Assembly (NCBI GenBank): GCA_006176705.1
Contig: QRFJ01003054.1
Coordinates: 1 to 64,000, forward strand
Length of the DNA stretch: 64,000 nt
Origin: Cocos nucifera
Lineage: Eukaryota; Streptophyta; Magnoliopsida; Arecales; Arecaceae
Direction: 5' to 3'
This document shows, one piece after another, positions 54,951 through 64,000 of the stretch; the stretch's first letter is position 1, and each line of letters begins with the position of its first letter. Position numbers and translations under genes: made by a program. The notes below the pieces were generated by a model that saw nothing but the letters and a program-made list of their open reading frames with translations, had not been told where the DNA came from and searched no databases.

Positions 54951-57553
54951 GATGTCATTTTTGATTAAGAGAATATTATTCACATAAAAAATAAGAAATA
55001 CCACTGCTGGCCCATTTGTAAATGTAGGGTTCTTCTCTGTTCTTAACGAAGCTATACGTTTTGATCATTTTATAAAAATGCATGTTCCAACTCCGAGATG
55101 CCTGCTTCAATCCATAAATGGATCTTTGAAGCCTGAACATCTTGGACTAATCTATGGATGTGAACCCTTCAGATTATATCATATACACCTCTTCGGTCAG
55201 CTCTCCATTTAGGAAAGCTATTTTCACATCAATCTGTCAGATACCTTAATAAGTCCAAATGGACAGCAATACAAGCATAATCGAATGTGACTTGAGCAGC
55301 CAATAAGGGGAGAAACATCCTCGTCATAGTCAATACCATAACGTTGATAATTTTCTTGGCAATCAAACGGCTTTATAGGTCTCCACCTTCGTTGGTGCCT
55401 TCTCTTTCTTTTGAAGACCTGTCTACACCCAATAGATTTAACCCTTCAGGGTGGGTTAACTAATGTCCATACATCATTAACCTCATGGAATTCATTTCGA
55501 ATTTTGTCTTCTAGCCATTTCTCAGAGTCAGATTTCTGCATACATCCATAATAAGTGATCGAGTCCTCATCGTTCTTATCGATTTGATGGAATCACATCC
55601 TGGACCAAAGAATCCATAGTACTTCTGTCTTGATGGCTATGTGTACTCCTATCGGATCATTTTAATGGTGCAGGTTTCACTAGGTTTCGAAATATTGATG
55701 CTGAATCAAATCCCGAATTAGGTTCAACATTCTAATATTGGATTTTCTATCCTATTGAACTTCATCAAGTTTCAACCTTAAGAGGCAATAGTTTCCTTCA
55801 CGCAAAGGACTTTTTTTCTAAAAAGGTTGGCCTAAGACTGACAAACAACCTTTTAACGTTCATCAAGCATGGTAGAAATAGTATCATTTGGTCTCTTTTG
55901 GATACCCTATGAATGTACATTTGTCAGACCTAAGTCTAAGTTTGTCTGTAACTAATCGTTTAACATAAGCCAGGCACCCCTAAATTCTAAGGTGTGAAAG
56001 TGCTGGCTACGTCTAATCATATCTCATATGGGGTTTTAACTACAGACTTACTTGGAACCCTATTTAATAGATAACAAGCTAATTCGAGTGCATATCTCCA
56101 AAAGAATACCTGCAAGCTGGCAAATCCCATCTTGGATCGGATCATGTCTAACAGAGTCCAATTCCTCCTTTCAGACACACCATTATGCTGTGGTGTTCTA
56201 GTTGGAGTCCATTGGGAGAGAATTTCATTCTCTCCTAGATATGTGAGAAACTCACCAGAAAGGTATTCTCCTCCTCGATCAGATCGAAGAGTTTTAATAC
56301 TCTTTCCAGTTTATTTTTCTACTTCACTTCGAAATCGTTTGAACATTTCAAACAGAATCCAACTTATGTTCACAGATAGACATATCATATCTGGATAGAT
56401 CAATCTATGAAAGTGGATGAAGTAGGCATTATCCACTCTGATACTTATGCTCATGGTCCACATACATCAGTTATGTACTAGAAACCTCAGACGCTCATTG
56501 GCTCTCTCATCTTTTCAGTAAAAAGGTATTTTAATCATTTTACCAAGACGACAGAACACCCCCGGCCCCCCCCCCCCCCCCCCCCCCCCGCCCCCCCCCC
56601 CCACAGGTTGAAAGTGATTCCACAATCATTGACTTCGAGGATACCTTCTTGAGTCAAGCTTGTTTATCTTATTCTTATTATAGACCTAGCTACAGTGCCA
56701 TAAGTAGATTATCTGATACCAAGTATTAATCTATGGGTACTTGTAATAGCAATTAGACTAATATTAACAGATTGTGATAACATATATACACATTGTTCAA
56801 TTGTCCACAAAAAATAGTAAGCATTCATTCAACATGACATTACAAACTCATTTTTATTGAAATTTCATAGATTGTTCATGGCCAATAAGGCCAACAAAAT
56901 GATAATTTAAAAGAAACTAGGGACAGAAATGACAATCCACTAAGAAAAATTAACCCGGATAAAAAAAAATGGAAAAAGGATTTTTTCCAAAATACAAGTT
57001 TCAAAATGTCCTAAAGCTTAGAATCGAAATTGGTCTTCCATCTCACATTCGAGAATCTCTGCATCTTGCTTGAAATCTTCTATACCTGCAACTCCTACAA
57101 TGAATTGGCAAATATGGTAAAGGCTATCGATATCCAATACTCAGTCAGTAATATCACAAATAAAAAAATTGCAAGGAGTTATCATATAAATATTTTGCCC
57201 AACAATAGCTTGCTTCTTCCTGCCTGTTCGGGTCCAGGGAGATAATGTTACTAAGGACAATTTCTCATTTTAGTGCCTCCGCTTCTTACAAAAATAAGCA
57301 TTTCAACTTTGACTCTTTCGGGCTTGATGCTTCCTGGTCTGGCCCTACACTGATGTCCTATTGAACTTGCACCTTCTTTATTTTTTCATCTTGTTCTTCT
57401 TTTTTTCCAACGGATCGAGAAACAGAAGACGAACCTCCACTAAGTTCACCAACTCTTTATGAAGCTGGTGATCCTTCTGCAAAGTTCTAAGTAACTCAAT
57501 AAGCCAATGGTAGTTTAACTTAGATTTGTCATTCTGTAATGAGTACCACAGTA
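54951..57553 (-). pseudogene. pol: RT, integrase, protease and gag region of element G
   Basis: Collinear with D (40749-43250) and F (27113-28560). It includes the YVDD region near 54980, RT to about 55650, the integrase C-terminus near 55850-55960, the core around 56040-56640, the pre-integrase finger near 56640-56700, the nucleocapsid knuckle near 57260-57300 and Gag up to 57553. Very frequent small indels leave no frame above 90 codons. Whether these are real mutations or consensus errors cannot be told here. Confidence 0.75.
56559..56602. repeat. Poly-C run inside integrase of G
   Basis: A 44-base stretch of almost only C (with GG at 56564-56565 and G at 56590) replaces a short ACTCACAGG-like piece present in D and F. 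It is probably a sequencing or consensus artefact. Confidence 0.85.
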
Positions 57554-57578
57554 NNNNNNNNNNNNNNNNNNNNNNNNN
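57554..57578. other. Assembly gap (25 N)
   Basis: A fixed-size gap between gag of G and the 5' LTR of L. The first 95 bp or so of the L LTR and any target duplication are lost in it. Confidence 1.
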
Positions 57579-58477
57579 GGACCTTAGCCAAACTTCCCTC
57601 AGCTAGCCGAACTCTTCAGGAGGCTGAGCTCATCCGACCGAACTCCTCAACGGGTCTCTCGTCTCTCGATCGAACTCCCTCCAAGCTTTCCCTTTGGCCA
57701 AACTCCTCGGCCAAACTTCTTCAGGAGCCAAAGCTTGTGGGACTCCTCCCAGACATCCTCCTTCGATCAGATTCCTGGAACTCCTCAATAGACCGAAGCT
57801 CCTACGGAAGTCGAACTCCTTCCAACGATCGAGCTCCTTAGCCGCACTCCTCCCAACCTGATCGCTCTACGAGAGTCGATACTTCTCTAGGAGTCCAAAC
57901 TCCTTTGAAATGGGATACATACTGAAGCTCTTCAACCCGATCAATGCCTGCTTTCTGAGTGGCCATAGCTATTAAGATTTGGATGAAGCCGATCACCATC
58001 AGTCTGCCATAGATGATGCTATAGGCGCCCTCGCTACCAGGTGGACTAACTCCACCAGACCTCGAGCAGCCCACCACTATCGGATTGGTATGGCTGTCAC
58101 TATCGGCTTGACGATACCATGCCTCTCCGCACCAGAACCCTGACTGCACCGGACCTCGAGCAGCCCACCACCACGATGGTATGGCAACTGTCACCATCAA
58201 TCAAGCTCCACCTATAAAAAGGATCCTCCTAGATACGTTTACTCTAAGCTTTAAAATCTAAGGCTCTAAGCTCTCCTCTCCTTCTCTGAAACTCTACCGA
58301 ACTCATTCCCTGAGCACTCCATTTCTGTTGGCCAGAGCTGACTTGATCGCCGGAGGGTCCTGTCAGAGCCACCCCCCATCGGCTTCGGACGGAACTTTGT
58401 TTTGCAGGTCCCCGACGGATGACCTCGTCCACCTCCACTCCTAGCCTGGATCTCATCGATGACCAATTTTCTGCACC
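57579..58477 (+). repeat. 5' LTR of element L (start missing)
   Basis: Matches 62031-62861 of the 3' LTR, starting GGACCTTAGCCAAACT and ending TTCTGCACCA. A TATA box is at 58213-58220. It is built of many short phrases with CCGAACTCCT. Long minus-strand frames here (57838-58200, 58266-58577) are incidental. Confidence 0.88.
58213..58220 (+). promoter_or_regulatory. TATA box in 5' LTR of element L
   Basis: TATAAAAA is followed by GGATCC. The counterpart in the 3' LTR is at 62619-62626. Confidence 0.65.
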
Positions 58478-58484
58478 AACAGAT

Positions 58485-58502
58485 TGGCGCTAGAAGGAAG
58501 GG
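58485..58502 (+). other. Primer binding site of element L
   Basis: TGGCGCTAGAAGGAAGGG lies eight bases after the LTR end. This type of site is common in Tat-lineage elements. I did not determine the primer tRNA. Confidence 0.75.
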
Positions 58503-58625
58503 CCCCCAAACCTCCGAGGTTCTCCTTATTCTTAAAGGAGTTGCTTGGATAATGATTTCTCTCTTTTCCCTCTCCATGGAGAACTCTCTTCTTCTCTCTT
58601 AGAGAATTCTTTCCCAAGAGAGAAA

Positions 58626-58750
58626 ATGCCTCCCAGGAAGAGCTTTCGACTCGACGATCGATGGCCTCCCGCCCGATCCCATCCAGATCCATCTGCTCCC
58701 ATGCTTCATCCCTGGCAGTAGCTCAGATTCCACCTGATAGCTCGTGGTAG
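58626..58750 (+). pseudogene. gag: gag N-terminal remnant of element L
   Basis: ATG at 58626 (MPPRKSFRLDDRWPPARS), a short basic and Ser/Pro-rich frame of about 40 codons that stops near 58748. It aligns with the gag start of C at 11247. The conserved Gag domain is absent; 58751-58970 is unrecognised sequence. Confidence 0.6.
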
Positions 58751-58976
58751 ATGTGGAGTAAGTTCAACCTAGCTTGTCCAGCAGATCCACGGCCTCACCA
58801 AGGTGATGTAGGATCTGTGTGACAGCTTCTAGTGGAGACTTTGCTAGCAAACCCGCCATGAGGATGCCTAGGAAATCAGTCTTGAGGAAAAGCATTTGGC
58901 CTAGCATACCAATCACCCTTAGGGAAGGAGAAACAGAGCAGAAGTTCTCTTCCAACAAAGGTTTTTCACAAGAGGC

Positions 58977-59545
58977 GGAATGAAGTTCGACCGCATTCAC
59001 GACCTCTCCAGTGCAAGCGAGGCCGAACTCCCCTTTGAGCTCGCCATCAAGAAAGCCCCAATGAGGGTTTCATAGGAGGGCAGAATGAAGTTTGGTGTGA
59101 GCGAGGCCGTCGAACTCTCCCTCGAGCTCGTCATCAAGGAAGCACTGATAAAGGGGCATGAAGTTCTCCCATACGAAGGTTTTACAAGAGAAGGCGGAAT
59201 GAAGTTCGGCCGTGCATTCACGACCTCCTCCAAGTGCAAGCGAGGTCGAACTCCCCCTCGATCCTCACCATCAAGGAAGCTCCGATGAAGGTTTCACAGG
59301 AGGGCGGAAAAGAGTTTGGCATGAGCGATGCCGCCGAACTCTCCGTCGAGCTCGTCATCAAGGTTTAGCCCCAACAAAGGGATGTGAAGTTCTCCCATAG
59401 GTTTCACAAGAGAACGGAATGAAGTTCGGCCGCGCTTACGACCTCCCCAATGCAAGCAAGGCCCAAACTCCTTGAGCTCGTCATCAAGGAAGCTCCGACG
59501 GAAGGGCACGAAGAAGTCCTCCCTCCAGAAGCTAGAACCACTATT
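58977..59545 (+). repeat. Tandem repeats of about 110 bp in element L
   Basis: Five units, each opening GCGGAATGAAGTTCG or a variant, and containing GCAAGCGAGGCCGAACTC and GAGCTCGTCATCAAGGAAGC. Alternate units are more alike (58977 with 59194 and 59405; 59080 with 59305), suggesting a two-unit higher-order repeat of about 220 bp. They occupy the place where gag and pol should be. Confidence 0.8.
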
Positions 59546-59639
59546 AAGGAAGGAACGGCAAGGAGGTCGGCCACCTCCCGGCATCATAGAGCTATCTCCG
59601 GGGCTTGGTACTTTGACGGGCTATCATCTCCCAGCGACA

Positions 59640-59800
59640 AAGCCAAGAAAAGCTTGCTCTAAATTGAGAAGGCCAGCATGAGATAGAGAAGACTGTCCGG
59701 CCCGGGACTTACTGCCCAAGGGAACCCGGAGGAACGACGCCCCTACGACCCTGAAACGGGGATGTGCTGCCAGTGACTTTCCCTCGGTAAAATTCTTCTC
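59640..59800 (+). pseudogene. pol: Integrase C-terminal scrap of element L
   Basis: The phrase near 59660-59715 reads EIEKTVRPGTY after an in-frame TGA, matching EVEEIVRPGTY of C at about 51110-51145, where the TGA is also present. It marks the old end of pol. Confidence 0.65.
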
Positions 59801-59869
59801 TTTCAATAATATTGTTTCTAGGTGAAAAAACTATGTGATGGCAGGAAAGAAACAAGCAAAAGTGGCTCG

Positions 59870-60395
59870 TTAGGAATAGGAGGAGAACCTCATTCTAACG
59901 CGAGCAAAGTCGAAGGCCTTGTTCATCCAGAATGAGATGGGGGGAGAGGCCCTGACAACGGCCCTTATGTGCCCCCACAGCCCATTAGGAACAGGAGAAG
60001 AACCTCATCCTAATGTGAGCAAAGTCGAAGGCCTCATTCATCTAGAATGAGATAGGGAGAGAGGCCCTGACAACGGCCCTTATGTGCCCCCACAGTCCGT
60101 TAGGAGCAGGAGGAGAACCTCCTCCTAAAGTGAGCAAAGTCGAAGGCCTCGTTCATATAGGATGGGATGGGGGGAGAGGCCCTGATAATGGCCCTTATGT
60201 GCCCCCACAGCCCGTTAGAAATAGGAGGAGAACCTCATCCTAACGCGAGCAAAGTTGAAGGCCTCGTTCATATAGTATGGGATGGAGGAGAGGCCCTGAT
60301 AATGGCCCTTATGTGCCCCCACAGTCCGTTAGAAACAGAAGGAGAACCTCATCCTAACATGAGCAAAATCGAACCTCGTCCTAACACGAGCAGGT
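59870..60395 (+). repeat. Tandem array of about 114 bp units in element L
   Basis: Four to five units with GTTAGGAACAGGAGGAGAACC, CGAGCAAAGTCGAAGGCC, GAGATGGGGGGAGAGGCCC and TTATGTGCCCCCACAG. Part of the unit (GAGGAGAACCTCATCCTAACG and GAAGGCCTCGTTC) corresponds to the C array unit (GAGGTTAACCTCATCTTAACG and GAAGGCCTCTGATTC). Confidence 0.87.
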
Positions 60396-61830
60396 CAAAC
60401 ACCTTCAACCTTGACCGTAGGAGATAAGATCTCCCCTAAGGGTCCGGGCCGACCTCGACTGCAGGAGATAAGATCTCCTCCGAGCGCCCATGTCAACCTC
60501 AGCCGCAGAAGATAAGATCTCTCCCAAGCGCCCGCATCAACCTCGACCATAGGAGATAAGATCTCCCCCGAGGCAACCTCGGTTGCAGGAGATAAGATCT
60601 TTCCTAGGGGTCCGGGCCAACATCGACTGTAGGAGATAAGATCTTCCTCGAGGTAACCTCGGCTGCAAGAGATAAGATCTCCCCCGAGTGCCGCATCATC
60701 CTCGACCGTAGGAGATAAGATCTCCCCCAAGGCAACCTCGACCACAGGAGATAAGATCTCTCCTGAGGGTCCGGGCCGTCCTCAGTCGTAGGAGATAAGA
60801 TCTCCTTCAAGCACCCGTGTCAATCTTGACTGCTAGAGATAAAATCTCTCTCGAGCGGCTGAGCCAACCTGGCCAGAGATAAGATCTCTCCCGAGCGACC
60901 GCGACAACCTCAACTAGAGATAAGATCTCTCCTGAGCGATCGAGCCAACCTCGGCTATAGATAAGATCTCTTCCAAGCACTCGAGCCAACCTTGGCCAAA
61001 GATAAGATCTCTCTCGAGCGACCGCGACAACCTCGGTTAGAGATAAGATCTCTCCCGAGCGACCGCGATAATCTTGGCTAGAGATAAGATCTCTTCCGAG
61101 CGACCCGAGCCAACCTCGGCCAGAGATAGGAGATCTCTTTCGAGCGATCGGAACAACCTTAACTAGAGATAAGATCTCTTCCGAGCATCCGAGCCAACCT
61201 CGGCCAGAGATAAGATCTCTCCCGAGTGACCACAATAACCTCGACTAGAGATAAGATCTCTCCCGAGATAAGATCTCTACCGAGCGCTCAAGCCAACCTC
61301 GGCCAAAGATAAGATCGAAGACAACCTCGGCCAGAGATAAGATCTCTTCCGAGCGACCATGACAACCTTGGCCAGAGATAAGATTTCTTTCGAATGCCCG
61401 AGCCAACCTTGGCTAGAGATAAGATCTCTTTTGAGCGACTGTGACAACCTCAACCTCTCCCGAGCACCCAAGTCAACCTCGGCTAGAGATAAGATCTCTC
61501 CCGAGCATCCACGTCAACCTCGGCAAAAGATAAGATCTCTTTCGAGCGACCGAGACAACCTCGGTCAGAGATAAGATTGGAGACAATCTCACCCTAAGAT
61601 AAGATCTCTTTCGAGCAATCAGATCTCTCCCGAGTGTCTATATTAACCTCGACTATAGGAGATAAGATCCTTCTGAGGCAACCTCGACTGCTGGAGACAA
61701 TATCGCCCCCGAGGAGCTCAACCTCCGACCTCAACCATAGGAGACGAGATCTACTTCAACCTCGGCTAGAGATGAGATCTCTCCCGGGCTTCAACTTCAA
61801 TATCAACTTTGGCTGGAGATGAGATCTCCC
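60396..61830 (+). repeat. Hairpin-bearing short tandem array in element L
   Basis: More than thirty units built around GGAGATAAGATCTCC or AGAGATAAGATCTCT, that is a six-base inverted repeat with an AAG loop. Up to about 60830 the units are spaced 40-65 bp with CCTCGACCGTA-like spacers. From there to about 61630 they are regular units of about 41 bp with spacers such as CCGAGCGACCGCGACAACC. The last part is irregular. Minus-strand frames (60395-60745, 60807-61235) only read through the repeats. Confidence 0.9.
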
Positions 61831-61920
61831 CCCCGAGCTTCGACCTGAACAAGCATGGAGCCCAGAAGAGGACTTCGACAGTCGCCTTTTCTGCACTCCC
61901 TTCCTTCGAGTTTTGAACTC

Positions 61921-61935
61921 GAGAGTGGGGGGGAC
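61921..61935 (+). other. Polypurine tract of element L
   Basis: GAGAGTGGGGGGGAC immediately precedes the 3' LTR. Confidence 0.8.
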
Positions 61936-62861
61936 TATTATTGGGGATAAATCCCACTCCTATTGAAGTCCAGTTCGATGCTTAGTCTAATGCAACCGAT
62001 AGCCACAGACGAGCTTCAGCATACGGATCTTAGCCAAACTCCTTCAGTCGATCAAACTCAGTGGCCGAGCTCCTTCGGACTTTCAACGATCAGGCCTTAG
62101 CCAAACTTCCTCCGCGCTCTTCCAGCCAGACGCTTGCGGGAGCCAAACTTCCTCCAAGCTTTTTCTTCGATTGGACTTCTTCGAGAGTTAGAGTCGGACT
62201 CCTTCCAGACATCCCCTTCGATCGGCCAGACTCCTTAGCAGTCGAGCTCCTTCCAAACTCTCCAGCGATCGAGCCTTAGCTGCACTCCTCCAGCTTGACG
62301 CTTGCAAGAGCCGAACTCCTCTAGTAGTTCGAACTCCTCTGGAATTGATACATATCGAAGTCCACCGATCAATGCCTGCTTTCTCAGAGCCACGACTATT
62401 AAATCTGGATGAACGGTCACCATTAGTCTGCCACAGGCGATGCTACAAGCGCCCTCCTCTATAACTGACTCTACTAGATCTCGAGCAGCCCACCACTATC
62501 GGATGGTATGGCTGTCATTATTGACCTGACGATACCATCCTCTTTGCACCAAATCCCATGCAGTCTTGACTGGCCCACCACCAAACGGTATGGCCGTCAT
62601 CATCAATCAAGCTCCGTCTATAAAAAGGACCCTCCAAATATGCTAACTCGAGGCTCTAAGCTCTCCTTTCCTTCTCGAAACTCTGCCGAACTCATTCCTG
62701 AGCACTCCATTTCTGTTGACCAGAGCTGACTTGATCATCAGAGGATCCTGTCAGAGCCACCCCCCATCGGCTCTGGATGGGACTTTATTTTGTAGGTCCC
62801 CAATGGTGACCTCGTCCACCTCTACTCCAGTTGGATCCGACGATGATCAGATTCAGCACCA
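61936..62861 (+). repeat. 3' LTR of element L
   Basis: 926 bp from TATTATTGGGGATAA to TTCAGCACCA. The start dinucleotide is TA; the 5' copy is in the gap, so it cannot be checked. A TATA box is at 62619-62626. Confidence 0.87.
62619..62626 (+). promoter_or_regulatory. TATA box in 3' LTR of element L
   Basis: TATAAAAA is followed by GGACCC, as at 58213. Confidence 0.6.
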
Positions 62862-62951
62862 ATATTTTGAAGATTAAAACTAGATTAAAATATTTTTAAT
62901 TAAATCATAAAATTTTTTAGATCTAATCTAAAATTTTATGATCAATATTTT

Positions 62952-63212
62952 AGATCAGCACGTACTAGGACAACCTATTTACTATAAGGAGTAAACCTTA
63001 CAGCAGGACAATCTTATGGCAGTCCGTGCAATCTAGAATATTTTATTTTTAAATCTAAAACTATTTTAAATCTATTAAATTATAAATAAAATTTGATTAA
63101 ATCTAATAAATTTATGATTAGAGTCAGATCATCACGAACTAGGACAATCTTTTCACTGTAAGAGGTAAACATTATAGTAGGACAACCTTATGGTAGTTCA
63201 TGAGATCTAATT
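62952..63212 (-). repeat. Duplicated palindromic unit in the leader of M
   Basis: Two units of about 87 bp (62952-63037 and 63126-63212), 174 bp apart. Each is bounded by an imperfect nine-base inverted repeat (GCACGTACT with AGTCCGTGC; TCACGAACT with AGTTCATGA) and each contains two AGGACAA phrases. The first also has TAAGG with CCTTA inside. Confidence 0.75.
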
Positions 63213-63299
63213 TTTTTAAATTTTAGATTTAATAATTAGATTATAAATTAGATCTAATCTAAAAAATAATCTTCATAAAATCATGTAATAAGAACCTAG

Positions 63300-63311
63300 G
63301 CTCTGGTACCA
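63300..63311 (-). other. Primer binding site of element M
   Basis: The minus strand reads TGGTACCAGAGC, the copia tRNA-Met site with one transition, two bases inside the LTR. Confidence 0.85.
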
Positions 63312-63313
63312 AT

Positions 63314-64000
63314 TGAAGAAACTACATCTAGGATTTCACAAGTAGATCTTGAAACTTTTTCAAGATTTTGCAATAAAAGACTTAAATAAATCAAATATTT
63401 ATTTAAATAAATATATAAATACCTAGATTTTAGATCTATTATATGATCAAGGTATGATATTAAATTAAAAATTAAAATCAAATAAGAAAGAAAAAGATTG
63501 ATCAAATCAACCTAGATCTACACTACATCAAATGCAGGTATGAAACCAATAGACTAGAACTTTTACCTATGCAAGTTAGATATTCTAACTTACTGATCTA
63601 GACTTGAGGATAAAGTCATGAGCTGTACACACATCCAACCTCTAGGAGTCATCCACACGAGCCTACGATCTCTGATCTAAAGTCCAATGCAAGAAATCAG
63701 TACAGCATGCTAGTACTGTGCTGATCCTTCTTCGATGGTCGATCCGATGCTTCCTTCTTCAAAATTTGAATTCTTCAAAATATGAGAAAAAAGATGAGAG
63801 TTTACTAATCTAAGAATCTCTCAGAAAAACCTCAAAAAGAGGAGGAGAGATTGAAAATAAAACAACCTTAGAAGAAGACCCTCTTCTTCTTCTCTTTTGT
63901 CTCACCTAGATACTTAGTTTGGTGCCTATGAAACCCCCATGCCCAAGGACCCTCTTCCTCTAATTTTTGCATACCCCAAATCTCTCTCAAAGTTCTATAT
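63314..64000 (-). repeat. 5' LTR of element M (partial)
   Basis: Begins (plus view) TGAAGAAACTACATC. It aligns with 24237 onward of F and, from about 63656, with 52025 onward of G. It runs off the window. Confidence 0.87.

Larger units (their letters stand above)
52025..57553 (-). mobile_element. Element G: 3' portion of a copia element, truncated LTR
   Basis: 3' LTR (52025-54188), polypurine tract, RNase H, RT, integrase and part of gag, all minus strand and collinear with D and F, up to a 25-base gap. The LTR lacks its first 350 bp or so, so the left border with C is a deletion or recombination junction and not a clean insertion end. Region 55180-57550 is full of one-base indels relative to D and F. 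Confidence 0.83.
57579..62861 (+). mobile_element. Element L: Tat-type deletion derivative with three tandem-repeat arrays
   Basis: 5' LTR (start in gap), priming site, start of gag, a block of about 110-bp tandem repeats, a scrap of the integrase end, two further tandem arrays, polypurine tract and 3' LTR. Nearly all of gag and pol is absent, so it is non-autonomous. It is more GC-rich than its neighbours. The priming site, the LTR end and the integrase-end scrap match C in kind, but the LTRs and arrays are diverged, so L is a different Tat family. It separates G from M. Confidence 0.85.
62862..64000 (-). mobile_element. Element M: leader and 5' LTR of a copia element, cut by window end
   Basis: On the minus strand: LTR (from 63314 rightwards), priming site at 63300-63311 and leader down to 62862, where L begins. 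Family as F and G. The LTR sequence is closer to G than to F over 63656-64000, so M and G may be the two ends of one element opened by L. The missing N-terminal gag between 57553 and 62862 leaves that unproved. Confidence 0.8.

Noticed and set aside
56559..56602. Poly-C run as a G-quadruplex or i-motif element
   Set aside because: Homologous copies lack it and the surrounding sequence is error-rich, so an artefact is the better explanation.
57838..58577. Minus-strand frames of 103-120 codons in the L LTR
   Set aside because: They lie antisense in a GC-richer LTR, are not kept in the 3' LTR copy and show no domain.
60395..61235. Minus-strand frames of 116 and 142 codons with repeated EILSP and DLIS phrases
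   Set aside because: The repeated peptide comes only from reading the tandem hairpin units; there is no conserved protein.
60396..61830. CRISPR-like look: short palindromic repeats with spacers
   Set aside because: Spacers belong to a few related types, the repeats lie between integrase end and polypurine tract of a plant retrotransposon, and no cas genes exist. It is a tandem repeat.
63300..63311. tRNA-like sequence
   Set aside because: Only the 12-base primer complement is present, without a tRNA fold. The same holds for the other priming sites; I found no tRNA gene.

Overview
The window looks like a transposon-dense, probably heterochromatic stretch of a flowering-plant nuclear genome. 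I see no host gene, rRNA or tRNA gene. Essentially every base can be assigned to LTR retrotransposons or their remains: Ty3/gypsy elements of Tat and Athila type, and Ty1/copia elements including SIRE/Maximus type. A monocot, perhaps a palm, is my guess from the mixture of families; this is weak inference and no species-specific marker was seen.

Layout from nested insertion. The oldest layer is a plus-strand Tat-type gypsy element (here C), whose parts lie at 11125-13122, 20870-21061 and 47842-52024. Its 5' LTR was hit by copia element J (8648-11124). J was hit by SIRE-like element K (6736-8647), and K by Athila-like element A (1-6735, minus strand, cut by the window start). C's protease was hit by Athila-like element B (13123-20869, perfect CCCAT target duplication). 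C was hit again 187 bp further on by a large minus-strand copia element D (21062-47841, ATCAA duplication). Inside D sit a solo gypsy-type LTR E (23370-30041) that itself carries copia element F (24237-29175), SIRE-type element H (30388-37688, CTTCG duplication) and a plus-strand solo LTR I (38466-40748). Two chains reach four levels: C>D>E>F and C>J>K>A.

Right part. C's 3' tandem-repeat array ends abruptly at a truncated copia LTR (G, 52025-57553, minus). After a 25-bp gap comes a deletion-derivative Tat element L (57579-62861) with three tandem-repeat arrays. Then come the leader and 5' LTR of a minus-strand copia element M (62862-64000), which may be the other end of G.

How the parts work together. 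Autonomous functions (protease, RT, RNase H, integrase) are present only as decayed copies in C, D, F, G and J, with broken catalytic motifs. A, B and H keep LTRs, priming site, polypurine tract and a gag-like reading frame but no pol, so they fit the described class of gag-only terminal-repeat elements mobilised in trans. A and B share the same gag frameshift and the same stop codon, which suggests that they moved after gag was already broken.

Quality. There are two N gaps (26094-27066 and 57554-57578). Suspicious duplicated flanks border the first, and a poly-C run with dense small indels lies near the second. I found no previously undescribed protein system. The most unusual things are structural: gag-only elements from two superfamilies, hairpin arrays and WRKY-type motif clusters inside LTRs, TA...TA termini on H, and related repeat arrays in two Tat elements.
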